Shown: piece after piece, positions 61,140-64,000 of the stretch
Position numbering within the stretch: the first letter of the stretch is position 1
Layout: every line of letters starts with the position of its first letter
From: SAR116 cluster bacterium AG-325-I21
GTDB taxonomy: Bacteria; Pseudomonadota; Alphaproteobacteria; Puniceispirillales; Puniceispirillaceae
DNA: 64,000 nt
Reading direction: 5' to 3'
NCBI GenBank assembly: GCA_003282865.1
Contig: QBYK01000004.1
Location: 1-64,000 of the forward strand
Notes under the pieces: model-generated
Seen by the model: the letters and a program-made list of their open reading frames with translations, nothing else
Told to the model about the DNA's origin: nothing
Database searches by the model: none
Program-made: the position numbers and the translations under genes

Positions 61140-61925
61140 ATGTATGATGACATCGCCGAATTTAGAGGTTTTTATCAAACGAGCCTTGGGCGGCGTGTAT
61201 CCAGTCTGATTACGCGTCAGCTATGCGCGTTTTGGCGGAGTGGATCATCCCTTTCAACAGCATGCCTTGGTTATGGGTTTCCCTTCGTTGCTAAAACGAT
61301 GCCTCTACTTGCTTTTATGCCAGCGCGGCGTGGTGCAATTGTTTGGCCGTCAGCTTCTTCTGTACGTGGCTGTTTAACAGAACCCGATGTTTTACCACTT
61401 CCAGATGTCCACCTGGACCGTTTGCTTTTGATTCATGCGCTTGAATTTGAGCATGATCCGGGGCGCGTTCTGGATGAATGTTGGCGGGTGCTAGATGGAG
61501 CTGGACAGCTTATGGTTGTTGTGCCAAATCGGCGCGGGTTGTGGGCGCGCGCTGAAAGATCCCCCTTTGGTCATGGCCGCCCATTTTCTGGCCGGCAGCT
61601 TCGCCGGTTATTGAAATTACACGGCTTTGAGCCGCGTAGCACACATCGCGCCGTTTTTATCCCACCATTAGCTGGACGCTTTTTTCAGCGCTTTGCCCCA
61701 GCGATTGAACGCATTGGCGCTAGACTATGGCCGGCGTTGGGCGGCGTCCTTCTTGTCGAGGCGGATAAAATACTCTATGCAGCTTCAGGGAAGGAACGTA
61801 AACTTCCCACACGAAAAATTTCTGACACGTCTTTGTTAATTGGGCAAACGCGAGATGTATTATTGCCTAAAATTTTATCAAAGGCCCAACAGCAAATAGC
61901 TGATGGTCTATCGAATTGGCGTTAA
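61140..61925 (+). CDS. Class I SAM-dependent methyltransferase
   Basis: A 261-residue protein of the Methyltransf_11/UbiE-like fold. The SAM-binding glycine motif is visible but altered (ACLGYGFPF, about 40-48); the post-motif segment DVLPLPDVHLDRLLLIHALEFEHDPGRVLDECWRVLDGAGQLMVVVPNRRGLWARAERSPFGHGRPFSG is characteristic of an alphaproteobacterial group annotated only as methyltransferase. In related genomes it often lies next to a hydroxyacylglutathione hydrolase gene, which is not seen here. Substrate unknown. Single gene, 32 bp before the chorismate mutase on the same strand. Confidence 0.85.
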   Translation: MYDDIAEFRGFYQTSLGRRVSSLITRQLCAFWRSGSSLSTACLGYGFPFVAKTMPLLAFMPARRGAIVWPSASSVRGCLTEPDVLPLPDVHLDRLLLIHALEFEHDPGRVLDECWRVLDGAGQLMVVVPNRRGLWARAERSPFGHGRPFSGRQLRRLLKLHGFEPRSTHRAVFIPPLAGRFFQRFAPAIERIGARLWPALGGVLLVEADKILYAASGKERKLPTRKISDTSLLIGQTRDVLLPKILSKAQQQIADGLSNWR

Positions 61926-61963
61926 TCGTAAAATGGTGATTCAGAAGATTAGGAAAGGTGAAC

Positions 61964-62647
61964 ATGGTTGAAGATCTGAGTCAGTTGCGAGAGTCAATTG
62001 ATGTTCTTGACGACGAGATTCTAAAAGCGCTGGCAAAGCGCATGAAGCTGTCTGACCGGGTGATCGCCGCCAAAAATGGCGTTGCTGCTTTTCGTCCCGG
62101 ACGTGAGGCGGCATTGGTTCGTCGGCTTGTTGCCAAAGTAAAAGCAGATGGGCTCGATATTGCCCCCGAGTTTGTTCTCTGCGTATGGCGGCAAGTCATG
62201 GCGGCCAGTCTGGGCCGCCAGGGCGGTGTACTGGCTTGTGGAGTTCATCACGACGCCATGCCAGCAGCAGCATGGCACATGGGAAGTGCTTTTTCGGCAT
62301 TTGTCGATAACGATATTGCTCGTTTGATAGAAGCATTAGCAGCCGGCCAATGTCGTTATGTGTTGGTGCCTGTTCGTGACGATAATCATCGTGATCTTCT
62401 TGCCTGCCTTGATCAGCATCATCATTTAAAAATCATCGCGCGGACGCCTCTTTATAGCATACGAACTGTGCATCCAGCATTTATTATTGCTGATTACTTG
62501 CCAGACTCTTCTGGCGATGACATAAGCCTTTATGCTGTTCGGACGCATCAAGGCTTTGATCTTGTTGGTGTCGCAGGGCATCATGAATTGTTAACAACAT
62601 CCCGCTTGCCAGACGGTGCAAGACTTATTGGGGCATATGCGCGCTAA
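61964..62647 (+). CDS. Chorismate mutase (AroQ type) with extra C-terminal domain
   Basis: A 227-residue protein. The first ~90 residues are an AroQ chorismate mutase: LSQLRESIDVLDDEILKALAKRMKLSDRVIAAKNG with the active-site Arg and Lys, FRPGREAALVRRL, and VWRQVMAASL. It makes prephenate from chorismate. The remaining ~130 residues (GVLACGVHHDAMPAAAWHMG onward) form a further domain not typical of a simple mutase; parts faintly recall a periplasmic-binding-like or prephenate-dehydratase fold, but I see no catalytic TRF motif. AGGAAAGG lies before ATG 61964, rejecting GTG 61958. The product is used by the prephenate dehydrogenase gene 71 bp downstream. Confidence 0.85.
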   Translation: MVEDLSQLRESIDVLDDEILKALAKRMKLSDRVIAAKNGVAAFRPGREAALVRRLVAKVKADGLDIAPEFVLCVWRQVMAASLGRQGGVLACGVHHDAMPAAAWHMGSAFSAFVDNDIARLIEALAAGQCRYVLVPVRDDNHRDLLACLDQHHHLKIIARTPLYSIRTVHPAFIIADYLPDSSGDDISLYAVRTHQGFDLVGVAGHHELLTTSRLPDGARLIGAYAR

Positions 62648-62718
62648 GAAGCTGCATATTAGAGTTTTATTTGCCGATGCTAATGACTTGGTGATCAAAG
62701 CACATTTGGGGAAGAAGA

Positions 62719-63597
62719 ATGACACTGATTTACGACAAGGTGACGGTAATTGGCATGGGTCTTATCGGAACCTCTATTGCATTGTCTATTCGTCGTGGCG
62801 GGCTTGCTGGACAGGTTATTTGTAGCGACTGTTCAACTAATGTTGCAAAAGCTGTTTCAAGATTAAACATAACTAACCAGTTCGAAGCTGATCCCGCAAT
62901 CGCGACAAAGGATGCTGATCTTGTGATTATGGCTGTGCCGGTTGGAGCGGTTGGCAAACTTGCAGAGCAAATTATTCCGCACATGAAGTCCGGGGCTGTT
63001 CTAACCGACACTGGGTCAACTAAAATATCGGTATTGCGGGATGTGTCACCGCACTTGCGTGAGGATATTTATTGGTTACCATCACACCCGCTTGCCGGAA
63101 CCGAACATTCGGGGCCAAGCGCGGGATTTGAGTCTTTGTTTGACGGGCGCTATTGGATTGTTCTGCCGCTTGATTGTGAAGAGGTGGTGGTTTCCAAGTT
63201 TGAAACATTTGTCACTGGTCTTGGGTCGGTTACGGAACGCATGCAGGCTGATTACCATGACAAAGTTCTGGCCCTGACATCACATTTACCGCATTTGATC
63301 GCTTACACTATTGTTGGCACAGCAGTCGATCTTGAAACACAGTTGAAAAATGATGTTATCCGCTTCTCAGCATCTGGGTTCCGTGATTTTACCCGAATCG
63401 CGTCATCTGATCCGGTAATGTGGCGGGATGTGTTTTTGAACAATGACGCAGCGGTGCTTGAAATGCTGCAGCGTTTTTCCGAAGATCTCAGCTATCTCCA
63501 GCGTGCAATCCGCTGGCAGGAAGGTGACAAGCTAGAAGAAATATTTACCCGTACTCGCGAAATCCGCCGTTCAATCATTGATGCAGGTCAAGATTAA
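62719..63597 (+). CDS. tyrC: Prephenate / arogenate (cyclohexadienyl) dehydrogenase
   Basis: A 292-residue TyrA-family enzyme: VIGMGLIGTSIALSIRRGG (NAD site), VIMAVPVGAVGKL, the active-site segment WLPSHPLAGTEHSGP and the helical dimerisation domain with SHLPHLIAYTIV and FRDFTRIASSDPVMWRDVFLNN. It oxidatively decarboxylates prephenate or arogenate in tyrosine synthesis; specificity is not evident. GGGGAAGAAG precedes the ATG. In many alphaproteobacteria hisC lies between the mutase and this gene; it does not here. It overlaps the convergent DUF218 gene by 3 bases. Confidence 0.93.
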   Translation: MTLIYDKVTVIGMGLIGTSIALSIRRGGLAGQVICSDCSTNVAKAVSRLNITNQFEADPAIATKDADLVIMAVPVGAVGKLAEQIIPHMKSGAVLTDTGSTKISVLRDVSPHLREDIYWLPSHPLAGTEHSGPSAGFESLFDGRYWIVLPLDCEEVVVSKFETFVTGLGSVTERMQADYHDKVLALTSHLPHLIAYTIVGTAVDLETQLKNDVIRFSASGFRDFTRIASSDPVMWRDVFLNNDAAVLEMLQRFSEDLSYLQRAIRWQEGDKLEEIFTRTREIRRSIIDAGQD

Positions 63598-64000
63598 ACG
63601 CGTAAATGCTCGGTCAAATATTTTGCGTATTCACGAGCTAGAAGCCTTATGATATCAGGTTTTTGCCACCACGTTTCAAGAGTTAAATCAGCTGGGCTGA
63701 CTGGCCAGAAATAAAACTCTATATCTGGCATCTTGTTGGTGAACACATGTTTTGCTCTGGGCATATGGTAATTTGATGTCACAAGGCGCAGGGATTGGAA
63801 TTTGTTTTTTGCGGCCCATTGTGATGCGGCCAAAGCATTGCCTCGGGTGTCGTTTGCAGCAAATTCTAACGTTACGCAACACTTAAGTAACGTCATGACC
63901 GGTGCGCCAAGATCTAGCTCGTCGGCTAATATAGACTTACTCACTCCGAGGCCAACACCTGAAACCAATAATGCCTTACCAGCCCCAATCTGAAGCAGGC
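63594..64000 (-). CDS. YdcF/DUF218-family protein (5' end beyond window)
   Basis: The C-terminal ~135 residues of a DUF218 protein: GAGKALLVSGVGLGVSK, the NDTRGNALAASQWA segment, LVTSNYHMPRAKHVF and a C-terminal REYAKYLTEHL. The frame stays open to the right edge of the window on the minus strand, so the start is not visible and a TTG at 63968 is not the true start. Related to the DUF218 gene at 16352-17143 but clearly diverged. A envelope-related role is inferred from the family. Confidence 0.85.
   Translation of the reverse strand, partial: LLQIGAGKALLVSGVGLGVSKSILADELDLGAPVMTLLKCCVTLEFAANDTRGNALAASQWAAKNKFQSLRLVTSNYHMPRAKHVFTNKMPDIEFYFWPVSPADLTLETWWQKPDIIRLLAREYAKYLTEHLRV

Noticed and set aside
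60978-61178. Minus-strand 66-codon frame upstream of the second split gene
   Set aside because: It overlaps the methyltransferase start, has no family resemblance and no convincing ribosome-binding site; coding status could not be supported.

Overview
This is an almost gene-saturated chromosomal window from an alphaproteobacterium. The evidence is gene order: rplU-rpmA-obgE-proB-proA-nadD-rsfS-rlmH-gpmI-ctpA-rppH, atpHAGDC without the Fo genes, priA/fsa/DUF484/xerC beside the ATP synthase, mdh-sucA-sucB-lpd next to sdhCDAB-zapE, and ffh-rpsP-rimM-trmD-rplS followed by leuCDB-asd. Intergenic gaps are short and many genes overlap by 1-20 bases. Base composition looks slightly below 50% G+C by eye. 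A streamlined marine lineage such as SAR116 would fit, but that placement is inference. There is no phage, IS element, CRISPR array or rRNA operon. The only RNA gene seen is one tRNA-Gly at the left edge.

Layout. 1-2.5 kb (minus): tRNA-Gly(GCC), then a DegT-family aminotransferase and a Gfo/Idh/MocA dehydrogenase, a likely nucleotide-sugar amination pair. 2.7-5.8 kb (plus): trans-editing deacylase, thioredoxin-TPR chaperone, LON-N domain protein, Trm112-like protein, DUF971. 5.8-7.6 kb (minus): UbiH-type hydroxylase and GmhB-type phosphatase. 7.8-16.3 kb (plus): aminotransferase (probable DapC), ftsK, lolA, xthA, dapF, mtaB, ftsY. 16.3-17.1 kb (minus): DUF218 protein. 17.3-25.6 kb (plus): ffh-rpsP-rimM-trmD-rplS and leuC-leuD-leuB-asd. 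25.6-26.4 kb (minus): pyridoxal kinase. 26.6-38.3 kb (plus): sdhCDAB, zapE, mdh, sucA, sucB, lpd, most of the oxidative TCA cycle. 38.4-40.7 kb (minus): xerC, DUF484, fsa. 40.8-48.2 kb (plus): priA and atpHAGDC. 48.2-58.2 kb (minus): the long rppH...rplU block. 58.2-64 kb: two apparently frameshifted short genes around a HAD hydrolase and folB, then a methyltransferase, chorismate mutase and prephenate dehydrogenase, and a DUF218 gene cut by the window edge.

Functionally the window couples central energy metabolism (SDH, MDH, OGDH, F1 ATPase), amino-acid synthesis (Leu, Pro, Lys/DAP, Tyr), protein targeting (Ffh, FtsY), ribosome components and maturation factors, and chromosome segregation (FtsK, XerC). 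I found no convincing new multi-gene system. The items most worth a second look are two split small genes near 58.8 and 60.8 kb, low-complexity tails of opposite charge on ribosomal proteins S16 and L21, absence of sucCD between mdh and sucA, an extra uncharacterised domain on the chorismate mutase, and a perfect palindrome in front of the amino-sugar genes.
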